From: Neonectria sp. B-13
Taxonomy: Eukaryota > Ascomycota > Sordariomycetes > Hypocreales > Nectriaceae
Length of the DNA stretch: 64,000 bases
Assembly (NCBI GenBank): GCA_002682825.1
Contig: NOKP01000017.1
Location: 806,001-870,000 of the forward strand
Direction of reading: 5' to 3'
Position numbers and translations under genes: made by a program. The notes under the pieces were generated by a model. The model was given only the letters and a program-made list of their open reading frames with translations, ran no database searches and was not told where the DNA came from. Shown piece by piece: positions 1 to 12,006 of the stretch (position 1 is its first letter; each line of letters starts with the position of its first letter).

Positions 1-3000
1 TGCCGCCAACCTGGAAGAAGTCGGAGGCTTCGTCGATGGTGTAAACCTCCTGCAGCTGCTGCGGCAAAACATCTTTCCAGATCTGGGACAGCTTAGATTC
101 CGTTTCTGTGAGCTTGCTTGTCGGCGCCGCGTTCTGTTTCGATGTGCTTGGAAGGTCCAATCTCTGGAGGGCTCGCCTGTCGATCTTGCCAGATGTGTTC
201 AGCGGCATGGAGGCGATAGGGATGATGGCCGCAGGGCACATGTACTGCGGGAGTGGAAGCGAGGCAGACAAGACGCGAAGGTACTCCTGCTCGTTGTTGA
301 GTGAGGCGCTGGACGATATAACCGCATGGGCGACAAGGATGGTTGGATCTCCACGAGGAGTGACGATGACCTCTGTAAGTCGTCCTTCAGAAGCGTTCAG
401 GATTGACCGTTCGACGTCTTGCATCTCAATGCGAAGGCCTCTAAGCTTGATCTGGGTGTCTCCTTCGATGCGGCCGAGAACTTCCAGAGTACCGTCGGGC
501 CTGAGTATTCCCTTATCTCCAGTTCGGTACATCCTGTTCCAGCCCTTCTCTGCAGCAGAGGCGGATGCCTGGGGATCCTTCAGGAACTTCTTCGCAGTTT
601 CATCAGGCTTGTTCAGGTACTCAAGGGCCACACCTGCTCCACCGATGCAAATTTCTCCGGGGAATCCAATCGGCAGAGGAGCCGCGTTCTCATCGACGAC
701 GTAAACCGTGCAGTTCGGAAGGGCTCTGCCAGCGGTTACATTCTGGGCAGCACGTGGAGCTTCCAGATCGACCTCCAGCTCGTTGGAGGACATGGAACAC
801 TCTGTCGGGCCATAGGCGTTGAATGCGCGGAACGGATGATGAAATTGCTTCTTGAGCTCTTGGAACGCTTGCAGAAGCTGGGGGGTGAACTGCTCACCAC
901 CCGCCGTGGCAAATCTCCATGAGGTGCTCCGAAGTAGGCTTTCAGAGCCGTGTCGAAGCCACGCCAGATATTCGGATGGAGTTGCACTGGTGTATGTAAT
1001 GTTCTGCTCCAACAAAATCTTTGCCACAGCAGAAGAGTCCTTGCGGAGTGATTCCGGGACAATGACGAGGATTCCTCCGCTGGCTAGGGCCATGAATATC
1101 TGGTTCAGGGACATGTCGAAACCCACTGAGCTTTGCTGTAGAACGGTCTCGCATCCAAATCCATGTGTGTAGACCAGGGCCTCAACGTGGTTGCGCAAGC
1201 TTCCATGGGAGAGGACAACACCCTTTGGCACCCCAGTGCTACCACTAGTGAAAAGAACTGCAGCCGCGTCCCTGGCATGGACCGTAACTGGGCAGATAGA
1301 TGTCGTCGCGCTGGGGAGAGTGGAAACGTCCAGGACAGTGACAGATGGCGTGAGCCCGAGGCTACCAGCTTGCGCAAATGTCGTACCGTCGAGGAGAAGG
1401 GCAGAAGGTTGACATTCTGTGAGCATGTGCCGGAGCCTCCCTTCTGGCAGATTGCAGTCCAGCGGGGCGTAGACGGCGCCAACCCGTAGGACGGCGAGCA
1501 GGGAGAAGACGAAGCTAGGGGAAGCCTGTTGATAGACTGCAACCACCGACCCTGGTTTTATGTCTGCTTGCAGCAAAGCAGAGGATACACGGTTGACTTC
1601 TTCCCCAAGTTGTTCCCAAGTCCATGACTTGCCGGTAGGCTCTCGCAGCGAAATGTCTTTTGGGCGACTTGCAACCATGGCGTCGATGCGGTGCACCAGG
1701 GTCTCTGGCCACTGGGATGGCAAAACAGGCCCTAAAATATGTCAGTATAATCTCAAAACGCGGGGTGATGGGAATTCTTTTGCGAGAGTCGGGGAAACGT
1801 TACCTTGACCAAGCCGGACGGCATTGCTGATATCCTGATTCGTAAACAACGACACTTCTTGCAGAGTCTGGGCGGAAGAGCTTGAAAGGTCGCTCAAGAG
1901 ATTATAGTACAGTTCCAGCACCTGGAGCGTCTCCTTTTCAGAATAAAGAGCCTTCTGAAGCATGACGATGAGACGCGTGTCGCCGCCTGGATTTTCGATG
2001 ATGTCAAAAGACATATCATAACCGGCCCTGGGAAGCGATATCTTCTTTGTTGCGCCCGTAGCAGTGCCCAATATCCGATTCTCCCTGACACCTTGACGAT
2101 AGTTGATGAATGCCTGGAAAAGAGGGCTGAACGCAGTCGAACGTTCGCAGTTGAGGTTGTCGAGCAGCGCATCGAATGGTAACCTCGAGTTCGACATGCC
2201 GAGATAGGCCTTTCTGCGAGTGTCCTTAAGCACAGCCTCGAAAGACTGCTTGCCGTCAAGACGGAATCTTAGCGGAAGAAGATTCAGATACATTCCAATA
2301 CTTTGAGAGACTTGATCGTCCCAGCGGTTGGCATCTGCCATGCCGATGCAAACGTCGTCGGTGCCGAACAGCTTGAAGAGAAGCACCTCGAACACCCCTA
2401 GGTAGAAGTGGAAGACGTTTGCCTTCAACCTGCGGCAGGTGTCTGAGATTTGCTTCGCGACCTTTGGATCAACGGTGCGGCCCACAGAGGTGTGTTCATA
2501 AGCTGTGAGAGATTTACGCTGCTTCACAGCCGCGAAGGGGAGCAGAGGCAAGGGTGAGGGCGCGTCCGCAAATTCCAACTTCCAGTACTCGATCTCTTGT
2601 TGCATGGTACCCTGTTCCAGCTCTTGGCGTAATTTCTCCGAGTAGTCGGAGTACTGGTAGACTTGATCTGAAAGACTCTGGCCGTTGTAGGCCTTTTGAA
2701 TGTCGTTCAAGAAAACCTCCAAGCTGACGCCATCCACGACGATGTGGTGTGAGCCGATGAGAAGATAACTCTCCGTAGCCGTGACACCAAGGTAGATAAG
2801 TCGCATGCATTCGCCGTGTTCAATATCGTAGACGTGATTCTTGAGGGCATCGAATTCTTCCTCGACCTTGGACTCCGAGTCGAGGACCTTTCTCTGCAAG
2901 TACAGGCGAGAGGTTTCCGACACGGCTTGCACAGGCTTCTGATTCTCGTCCATGAAGAACGAGGTGCGCAGCGACTCATGGCGAGCTGCAACCTTGCTAA

Positions 3001-6000
3001 CCGCAGCGCCAAGACTGTCGAGTCTGACTGGCCCTTGGATAGAGACCAATATGGTGTTGTTCGCCGTCGTCTGGTCCTCCATCAAGTGCTTCAGGAACCA
3101 GAATCTCGACTGGCCCGGGGATACGGGTAGAACCTTCTCGTAAGTGGTGCTTGAGGATTCATTGAGCGAGGCCGCGGACGAGCCTTGTTCCTCGTCTTGT
3201 TTGTCGTCTGGCTGGCTGGTCTTGGAACTTTGCTCACTCAACTGCTGGCTGGCTTCCGCAGTGGTCTTGGGTAGGCTACTCGGCACCGAAGACACTGAAC
3301 CTGGTGGCGGCGGCACCGATATGGCTGGGGCATCGGGTTCAGGAGCATCTTGAACGGCGTCGGCTCTGTTCGGAGTCAATCCTGCAGGCATACTCTCAAC
3401 GCCGAACTCGACAAGCTCTGCAATCGATATTCCAGACAAGACCTTGAACACGGGGATCTCGGTGTCGATTTCCTTCAAGAACCAGGAGCGTATTTCGACC
3501 GCCACCAAAGAATCAATGCCGAGATCATCTGTTCCGGAAGCCAGAATTTGAGATCTTTCCGTGTCATTTGGAATTTGGAGGACAATCCGAAGCTTTTGGT
3601 AGAAGGAGTCTATCTCAAAGTTAGATTTCGTCAACGGCTGCCAGCGGGACAGACTCACCCTGGACAATTTCAAGCACTTCTTCTGCCGTAGTTGCCTCAG
3701 CCAGTCTGAGCTTGGTGGACACAGTGGCCGTCTGCTTCTTTTGGATCTGTTTGATTGCTCCACTGGCTGCTGCAAGACAGTACTGGAATCGGGGAAACTT
3801 GGCCCACAGAGGCGGCGTGTCGCCGAACTTTGCTGTCTCCAGCGCCGTCACGACGTCGGGATTCCGCCCAGACTGGGGGTGCGAGGCAAGGACCGCTTCG
3901 CCGAAACACAGGTGGAACTCCCTTTCTGAAACCATCATGTATCCAGCCCGACTGAGTGCAGTAAAGATGTAGTCTTTGAATCCTCGGTTGATGTAGCCTA
4001 CTCCCATTACCGCCCCAATATGAAGAATCGAGCCGGCCAAGCCTTTCTCACGCCTCTGGCTCGCCAATGAAGACATGAACATGTTGGCAGCAGTGTAGGC
4101 GGACTGCCCACGGTTCCCGGCTATAGCTGTGCAGGAGGAAAAGAAAATGCAGAAGTCGAGAGTAGGCGCTTGGAAAAGTTGGTCCAGGTAGATCGCTCCT
4201 TGGACCTTGGGCCTAAGGACTTTGATCATCTTCTCAAAAGGCATCTCAAAGAATGAGACATCGTCGAGAACCATGGCACCGTGAGCAATACCAGCGATGG
4301 GTGGGAAGCTCTGGCGTATGTGGCTGACAAGGGAAACCAGGGCCTCTTTGTCGGTGATGTCGCTACGATCTTATTAGCTTTTCCCGTTAATTGGATTTCG
4401 CCAACGACCAGATCTTACTTTGAGAAAACTTCAACCCTGACTCCAGCTTCCATCAGGAGCTTTTTCCATTTGGCATCGATCTTTGGATTGCGGCTTGTTA
4501 GGATAATGTTCCGGGCTCCGTGAGTCACCATCCAGTCGCAGATGGACTGGGCTAAATCACTCGTTAGCCCGAAAAGGACATATGTTCTGTCGCCCTTGAA
4601 GGTAATATGACTGTCGACTGTAGATATCTGGACAGGAACCTCGGTAGTGGTGCTCCAATCCACAATAGCCGGTGCAGGTGGAGGAGCAACGGAAGAGCCG
4701 TCGACCAACTGATCAACTCGGATCAGAGGCAATGTAGTTGTTGAGCTTCTGGGTGCAGCGACTTCCTTCAAAGCTCTTTGCAGTACGGTATTGAGCTCCT
4801 GGTGCAAGTCGGCAACAGAGAAGCCGCGGATGCGTCGCAGTGACGGAAGGCTAGCAACTGTCGTCTTGAGGCATGTCTGGGGTAGACATGATGCAATCAA
4901 GGACCCGGCCCGCTGGCCTTGGCCGCCCGCGGAGCAGTCAATGAAGATTGAAATGTTTTGAGGCAACAAGGACTTGACGACACTCCTGGGGGAGTAGGCA
5001 TCAATCTCTGTCCACGAGCTGTCCGTAGAGGAGGTTGATGTGATGCACACATGGATATTTGCGATTGAGCCGCGCTCGACAATGATTGACGCAAGGTCTG
5101 GATGGGGCTCGTGGATAGCCAGAACAGAGCCTTTCTCACAGATTGACAGCATGTTGTCAACCTGCAATTGATTGTCAAGGTGAGACAACAGCAGTGACTC
5201 TTTGCCTGCAGGAAGTTCAATGTCCAGTACTTTTTCCGACGAGACTAAAGCATATGAGCCGTTGTTCTCTGAAATCGCAACGACTGTTTTCTCTACCGCT
5301 CCTGTAGTGATACCAAGAATCAGGTATGACGCAAGAGGTGTCGCAAGCTCGGGCATCAAAAGTGAGTGGGTGACTTTGATGAGCATCTCGGAGTCAAGCT
5401 TCATTGCCTCTGGTGAGCTGAGCATCCGAGCTGCGAGAGCATCGTCCAAAACAAGACAATGCTTCAACGACGGCCCAAGAGAGAGGCTCAGCGGGACGGT
5501 TTGCAGGTTCCTCGTCTCGAGCACCGTTCGTCTGGACGCGTTGAACCTATTGTTGAGAGGATCGGCAACGTGAACACGAGAAAGGCAAAGTTCTCCGTCG
5601 TCGTAGGCTAGCTCGTTCTCGTTTGTCCACAGCACATCGTCGAATTTTCCTTCCTTGTACCACCTATCACTTTGTCGTAGGCGTAGCAGGGCTTCGAGGA
5701 TTTGTCGGGGATCTGGCTCGACACCAGTCTCCAGGTCGAGGAATTGCAAGACCAGGTCGGGATTTTCCAGAATCAAAGTCCGCCCAAGCCCGACCGACAT
5801 GTTCATGTATGGATCTGCTGATCTGCACCCTTGCGTGACCCATAGGACTGTTCTCTGTGTTTCAAAAAGCCGCTTCAGGCCCTCTAGCGTCCTTTCCGAT
5901 ATTCCCTTGAAGACTGGTTCATCCACATCCTCAAGGCACAGGATGGCTGTTGTAGGTGAGATTCTGGCGCCATCAATGTCGTCGATAGTCTTGAAAATTG

Positions 6001-9000
6001 TATGCGATACGCTGGAGGACTGGATTAGACTGACAATTTGCTCGATGAGCTGAGTTGATTTCGCAGTTTGACCTCCAATAAGCACCAAATCCCAGGGCTC
6101 ATCCACGGGTGCGTCGTATCCGACCAGAGCGAGAGGTTCACGGAGTAAGGAGATACGGTCGTCGATGGCCTGGGAGACAATGACGGCGAGTTGAAAGGGA
6201 ACCGAGTCCAGCTCATGAGTAGCAGAATCGACACCGGAGAAGCCCGTCTGGACCAGCAGATCATGCCACTCGGACGTTGAGACACACGGTGACAGCTTCC
6301 TGTCATCGTCTTGACCCAGCCACCAGCCTGGCAAAGCGCACATCATAAACCCAGTTCTGGAGGGTTCGTTGTTGCAAACCTCTTGAATAATGAGGTAACC
6401 ACCAGGTTTCAGCAGCCGGCGAGTATTGGTCAGGGTTCGCTTCAGATCCGTAGTCGCATGAAGAACCAAAGAAGCAACCACGAGATCGTATGAATGCTCT
6501 TCGTAGCCTTGCTGCACAATGTCCTTTTCCACATCGAGAGTCTTGAATATCATTTTGTCTGCAACGGAGGCGAACACTTCTGAAGCAGTCTCAAAGAAAT
6601 TGGGAGAGATATCGGTGTAGGTATATGAGGAAAATGCGCGACCGATACCTCCCATGATGACCTTGGTGGCACCACCAGTCCCAGCTCCTAACATAAAGTT
6701 CAGTTGAAACTCACCATGAGTGAGAGGTTTGGTTTCCTTACCTATTTCAAGCATCTTCATACGAGGATGACGATGGACGACTTGCTCCACAGTCTTTCCG
6801 ACGTAGCCTGAGAATTCTTTCAGGCCAAGCCCAACTTCATAGAAACGATCCAGCAGGTTGTCCTTGGTTAAGTGCTCCAGCATGGTTGTTTCGCCTCGAA
6901 GCACAGCAGGCAAGTTGTCGCCCACGGCCTGAGCGAGCCGCATGTCCACCGTGTGTGCATATCTGAACAATGATCAGTATCTTTGCGACTGAGTTTCACC
7001 CCATGTATGAGCGCTTACTTGGCTTTGATCCTTTCAATATCAGCTGCGCTATCTTGCAACCACTCCTTCTTGGCAGTCTTTCTTTGGCCAGCTTCGGTAG
7101 TCGAAAGCACGTCGGTGACAAAGTTGAAGAGACAAATAAAGTGCCACTCCAGGTCCATGGTGCTGCGAAGGGCTTCCGGGAAAAGATTGACCAACTGCTT
7201 CATGTAATAAACAGAGACTCTCTCTATGGCGTAAGCAAGATCGTAGTCCTCTGCAGTCGCCCTCCTGCCATCCATGGCACGCTCACAATTGGGAGCCACC
7301 ACATCCCAAACGTACTCGGTGAAGACGGCACGATCTGCGTCAGCGGTTTGCTCAGCGAAGGAGACAACTTTCAGTCCTTCCATCTGAACCAGACAGATGC
7401 TATCATCGGTGGAGATCTCCACGTCTCCGTTGAGATTCTTCGTGGCTAGAGGGTTTTCCGTCAGCTGGGAACACGATGACACGTCTATGCCAGGCACGAG
7501 GCGTTGCTGGCAAAGGCCGACATTAACGCGGCAACTCCGGATTCCAGTTGGAACGCGAAGTTGATCGAGGCTACCATCACCTGGCCAGCAGTATGCCAAA
7601 AAGATTCCCTGCAAGGCAGTGTCCAGCACAGCTGGATGGAGCAGCATCTTTTCGGGTTCCTCGTCTTGTGGAGGCACTCGGATCTTGGAGGACGAGAAGT
7701 TCAGTTTCCTCTTGATAGATGACATCGTCCTAAAGTATCCACTGTAGCCGTATCCTACAGTCTCCAAGGAGTTGTAGAAGCGGTCCTCGGGGATGGTAAC
7801 CAGATTCGGGAGATCCTTGTCCTGCGATGGCAGCCAGTGTGAAGAGGTTTCGCCGGTTGTGACAATGACTCTGCCGGTAGCGTGAGTTGAGAGGTGCTCG
7901 GCGTCTGCATTGCTAGATGCGTGATAGATGAAGGAAGCGGAATACGTCTTGTCATCGCCTTTGGATATATCGTTCAGGGTGAAGATGGTTTCGATGCCAG
8001 CACCGTCTTCTCCGAAAACGAGAGGCTTCCCAAGGTTGAAGTCTTGAACTTCAATTACACTGGCATTTACTCCCTCTGGGACCAGGAACATTGCAGCTTC
8101 CACGGCGGTGGAGAGATATGCCGTGGCTGGGTAGATGACCTGTCCCTGAAGCTGATGACCTCGAATCCAAGGAAGTTCGCTCAGTAGGAGTCGATTCCTC
8201 CATCGAATCTGCTCCTCCATAACATCCGTCGTTCTGGTACCGAGTAGAGGGTGAGGAATAGACCTTTGACTGAGGAAGGCTTTTGTTGCACGAGATTTGT
8301 GCCAAAAGATATTGTCGTGATCCCAATGATATGTGGGTAGATCGTGAATGATATTTCTCTTCTCGCATCGCGACGCCAATGTATCAAAGGCTCGGAAATC
8401 CACGACCGATGGAGTAAATCGAGACCAAAGGTAGCCCAGGGCATCGGAAAAGGCGTGGACATCATCCTTGCCACGATGCAAGAGGCCGGTATAAGGAAGC
8501 GTATCTTTGTGAGTCTCCTGGAGGGTTTGTAGTGCAGGACCCTTGAGCGTCGGATGAGGCCCGACCTCAACGGCGAAATCAAAGGGGTCCCCTGCAGCAG
8601 CAGCAGCCTGAAGAGCATGCGAGAAAAGAACTGGCTGGACCATGTTGTCTGCCCAGTATTGCCCTGCAAGGTCTTCACGCCCATGCACTTGTCTGTTCTC
8701 GTGGGTGCTAGAATACCAAACGCAGTCATCTCTTCCTGACAGAGGGTGGATCTGGGATCTCCTCAGTGCCTCGAGGTATCCCTCTGCACATGGGTGCATG
8801 TGGGAAGAGTGATATGCCTTGTCAACTTTGAGTATCCTTGCAAACTTTTTCTCATCTTCAAGGACCTCCTTCGCCTGTTCGATAGCGTCGCGGTCGCCGG
8901 AAATTGTGACAGCGGAGGGCGAGTTGATGGCCGCGACAGCCAGGCGGCCCTTGAACATGAACAGGCTGCACAGCTCGTCGGCATCGTCTGCGGTGGTCCC

Positions 9001-11178
9001 AACGGCCATCATAGCGCCGGGCCGGTCAGACGGTGTCAGGCTGGTGAAGTAGCCTCGGTAATAGGCAACCTTGACGGCGTCGTCTCGAGTGAGGTAGCCC
9101 GCCGCGTAGGCCGCGGCAATTTCTCCTGATGAATGGCCAACGACTGCTTGGAACCTGACACCTGAGCTCACCAGGAGGTCATAGAGAATTATTTGGACAA
9201 CGGTGCAGAGCGGCTGTGCAATGACAGCAGAGTCAAGTCGTGACTGGGGAGCTTCGCATGTGAGTTCATCCATCAATGACCACTCAGGCCGCTCCGCCTC
9301 GGGCAGATTTTGAAGCATCCCATCTAGTTGAAGGACAAGCTCCCTAGCGTATGGAGACTGGTGGACCAGCTCTCTCCCCATGGTTGGCCACTGTGCTCCC
9401 TGACCAGTGAAGACACCCAGTGCGCGAACTGGTGTCGACAATGCTTTGGAACGCACCCCGAAATTCTGGGCATTGCCGCCACTGGAAGACGGCACCTCCA
9501 AAAGATGATCAATCTTGGTATACAGATCCGTGGCCGAGTCTGCTGAGATGTGTGCCCGCACAGCATGTTCACTCCTCCGAGCATACAATGTGTAGGAGAG
9601 ATCTTGAGGAGAGATTTCGGGATTCAGTCGCAAATACTGCGAATAGTCGGCCAAGACGCCTCTCAGGGACTTCTCCGACGCAGCGGAGAAGGTAAAGGGG
9701 GTAAGTTGACGAGTGGGAACGACTTGGTTGTTGTTCTGTGCGGGCGGGGCCACGTAGTTCTCGATGATGGCGTGCGCGTTGGAGCCTCCAAAGCCGAAGC
9801 TGTTGACGCTGCAACGTCTTGGGGCACCCTCTGGAAGCTTTGGCCAGGCCTTGGGTTTCGTCGGTACCTCAAGGTTCGTGTAGAAGGGCTCGACATTGGG
9901 ATGCAGCTGGTTGAAGAGCAAGTTGGGTGGAATAATGCCGTGCTGAACTGCAAGCGAAGCTTTGAGAAGACCAGCCAAGCCTGCTGTGCCCTCGGTGTGC
10001 CCGATGACGGTCTTGATGGAGCCCACATAGAGGGGATCACTCTCTCCAGAGACATCTTCACCAGGGTGGAAGAAGGCTTTGCTGATGGCTTCGGCTTCCT
10101 GGGGGAGGGGAGATATCATAAATCAGCATGGGGGGGTCAAGCATCGCCTTGCCTTGGGCATGTTTCTTACCTTGGGATCGCCTGCAGCGGTTCCGGTTCC
10201 GTGGGCCTCGAAATACTGACAGCGCTGTCCAGGGTTTCTAGGGTCCAGGCCTGCTTTGGCGTACGTTGTCGCAATCAGATCTGTTTGCGCTGTCGAACTG
10301 GGCATGGTGATGCCTTTGGTCCGGCCATCTTGGTTGATGCCAGTCTCTCGGATGATGCACTCAATGTGGTCTCCATCCGCGATGGCAGAGCTCAGACGCT
10401 TCAGGACCACAGCGGCAACTCCTTCGCCGCGAGCATATCCAGTAGCATCCACGTCCCACATGTGGGATCGACTGCTTGCGGACAACATTTTCAGCTTGCT
10501 CGCTGCGATGTACTGAAGAGGTGCGAGCATCAGGTTGGATCCGGCGGCGACTGCGACGTCCGAGTCACCGCTGCGCAGCAGCTGAACTGCCTCGTGTACT
10601 GCGACCAAGCTGGATGAGCACGCCGTATCAATGGTCATACTCGGCCCATGCCAGTCAAAGAAGTACGAGATACGGTTGGACATGATGCTTCGAGCGTTTC
10701 CAGTCGGGGTATAGGTTGGAAGCGCATTCACGTCGCTGTTGACGAGCTCGGCGTAGTCGGCACACATCAGCCCGACATAGACTCCAGTCCGAGACCCAGC
10801 CAACGACCCCATTGACATTCCAGAGGCTTCGAGTGACTCGTACACCACCTCCATCAACAGACGCTGCTGCGGGTCAATCGCATGCGCTTCCACAGGCTTG
10901 ATGTTGAAGAAGGCCGCATCGAAGTGGCGGTGATCCTCTTCGAGAAAGTAAGACTCTCGGACGTCTGTTGTTCCATGATGGGAGGAATTTGGATGATAGA
11001 ATGAGTCTGCGTTGAACCGGTTCTCGGGGATCCTCGATACAAGATCGCGAGGCTTGAGCAGAAGCTCCCAAAGCTTCGATGGGTTGTTCGATGAGCCGGA
11101 GAATCGGAGCCCGCTTCCAACAACCGCAATGGGCTCTCTTCCGCCAACATGGCTTTGAGTGGTTTTCTGATCAGTCAT
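1..11178 (-). CDS. Hybrid reducing PKS-NRPS megasynthase (3' end beyond the window)
   Basis: Builds a methylated polyketide and condenses it with one amino acid. Seven exons are visible: 11178-10171, 10098-7019, 6962-6742, 6687-4419, 4362-3659, 3609-1804 and 1731-1. They close in frame to about 3606 residues. Domains by approximate residue: KS 20-440 (DTACSSS, EAHGTGT, IGHTEGT); AT with GHSSGE near 655; DH with HxxxGxxxxP ([11 protein letters not shown]) near 985 and a later DTALQ; C-methyltransferase with GAGTGG near 1440; a long degenerate ER-like/structural region; KR with SSCTA and SAYTAANMF near 2283; ACP with GIDSL near 2460; condensation domain with intact HHIVVDG near 2718; adenylation domain with [11 protein letters not shown] near 3198 and NAYGPTE; start of a PCP (DFFQVGG) at the edge. 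A terminal reductase or Dieckmann domain would lie outside. The ATG at 11178 is chosen over an in-frame one 87 nt upstream because the KS homology begins directly after it. The lack of a working ER fits the trans-ER gene at 13735. Product unknown. Confidence 0.95.
6688..6741 (-). other. In-frame 54-nt intron inside methyltransferase motif I
   Basis: On the minus strand the donor GTAAGG follows CTTGAAATAG, and TGTTAG precedes GAGCTGGGACTGG. The length is a multiple of three and contains no stop, so an unspliced reading simply inserts 18 residues. Removing it restores the continuous SAM-binding motif [12 protein letters not shown] expected of PKS C-methyltransferases. Automated annotation could easily read through it. 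Confidence 0.85.
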
Positions 11179-12006
11179 GATGACGACCTGCAAATCGGTT
11201 CGATGCCTTGTTGAAACTTTGAGAAAACCCAAGGCTATGTGGAGATTAGAATGAGTTGATTGCACGTTGGGCAGTACAAAAACATCTCTATTAAGACAGC
11301 TACTATATTCATCTTTGAAGCTCTTGATACAGTCAAAGCACCAGCATTAGGTTCTTACTCGGGTAAAGGAACAAATCGGAAATAAAACCGAGTCGGGGCT
11401 TAAAACAATTTCGGGAGGACCCGTTCGTGAGGATCCAAGTGAGGTCGGATTTTCGGTTCCGCCCGGTCAAATCAGCCGTATTCGGAGGTTTGCACACGAG
11501 CCGAGCCCACTGAAAGTGTCGGAGTGCCTGCAGCCGGGGATACGAACTGTCATGTTCGGCTTATATGACTACTCGGCGGTTTTGGCAAATGAACTTTCAT
11601 GGGACTGGTGATGCCCAGGAAAAGCATGACACAATCGGCTGGCAAACATCCGTTTTGCTAGTTCTTACAAACACTGATAGGCAGTTGTGTATGTGGTGTA
11701 CTTTGAACAGTTCTCTCGTTTCCTGACCTTTATTGAAGAAAGGTTGATATTTCAATGATTTGATGATCTATGTTGGTCTTGTTGTCTCGCCCTCTAGCGT
11801 TACGGTTGAAAATAACAAGCTACATACATACGATGAAAACCATGGCAGAATTTGATCCACTAACTTGCCATCATGAAATGAAACCCAAGCGAAACAGCCA
11901 GCTCTCAGGGGTTTAGCTCCATTACGCCAAGAAACTGAGTTGCGTTTCTTGGGCATCCAGAGCTGACCTCGTTGATGTGGAAAGGAGTGTAAGACGGGAT
12001 CAACAG
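11179..12006 (-). promoter_or_regulatory. Promoter region of the PKS-NRPS gene
   Basis: About 830 nt between the PKS-NRPS start and the 3' end of the Diels-Alderase gene, with no convincing gene. It holds TTCGGAGGTTTGC at 11481-11493, a related TGTCGGAGTGCC near 11518, and TTTCGGGAGG near 11407. The first recurs, almost unchanged, in other promoters of this cluster, so it is a candidate site for the Zn2Cys6 protein at 20990. Binding is inferred, not shown. Confidence 0.5.

Noticed and set aside
9550..10617. 355-codon plus-strand frame opposite the PKS ketosynthase/acyltransferase region
   Set aside because: It is antisense to a strongly conserved coding region, has no family resemblance and follows from the codon bias of the minus strand.
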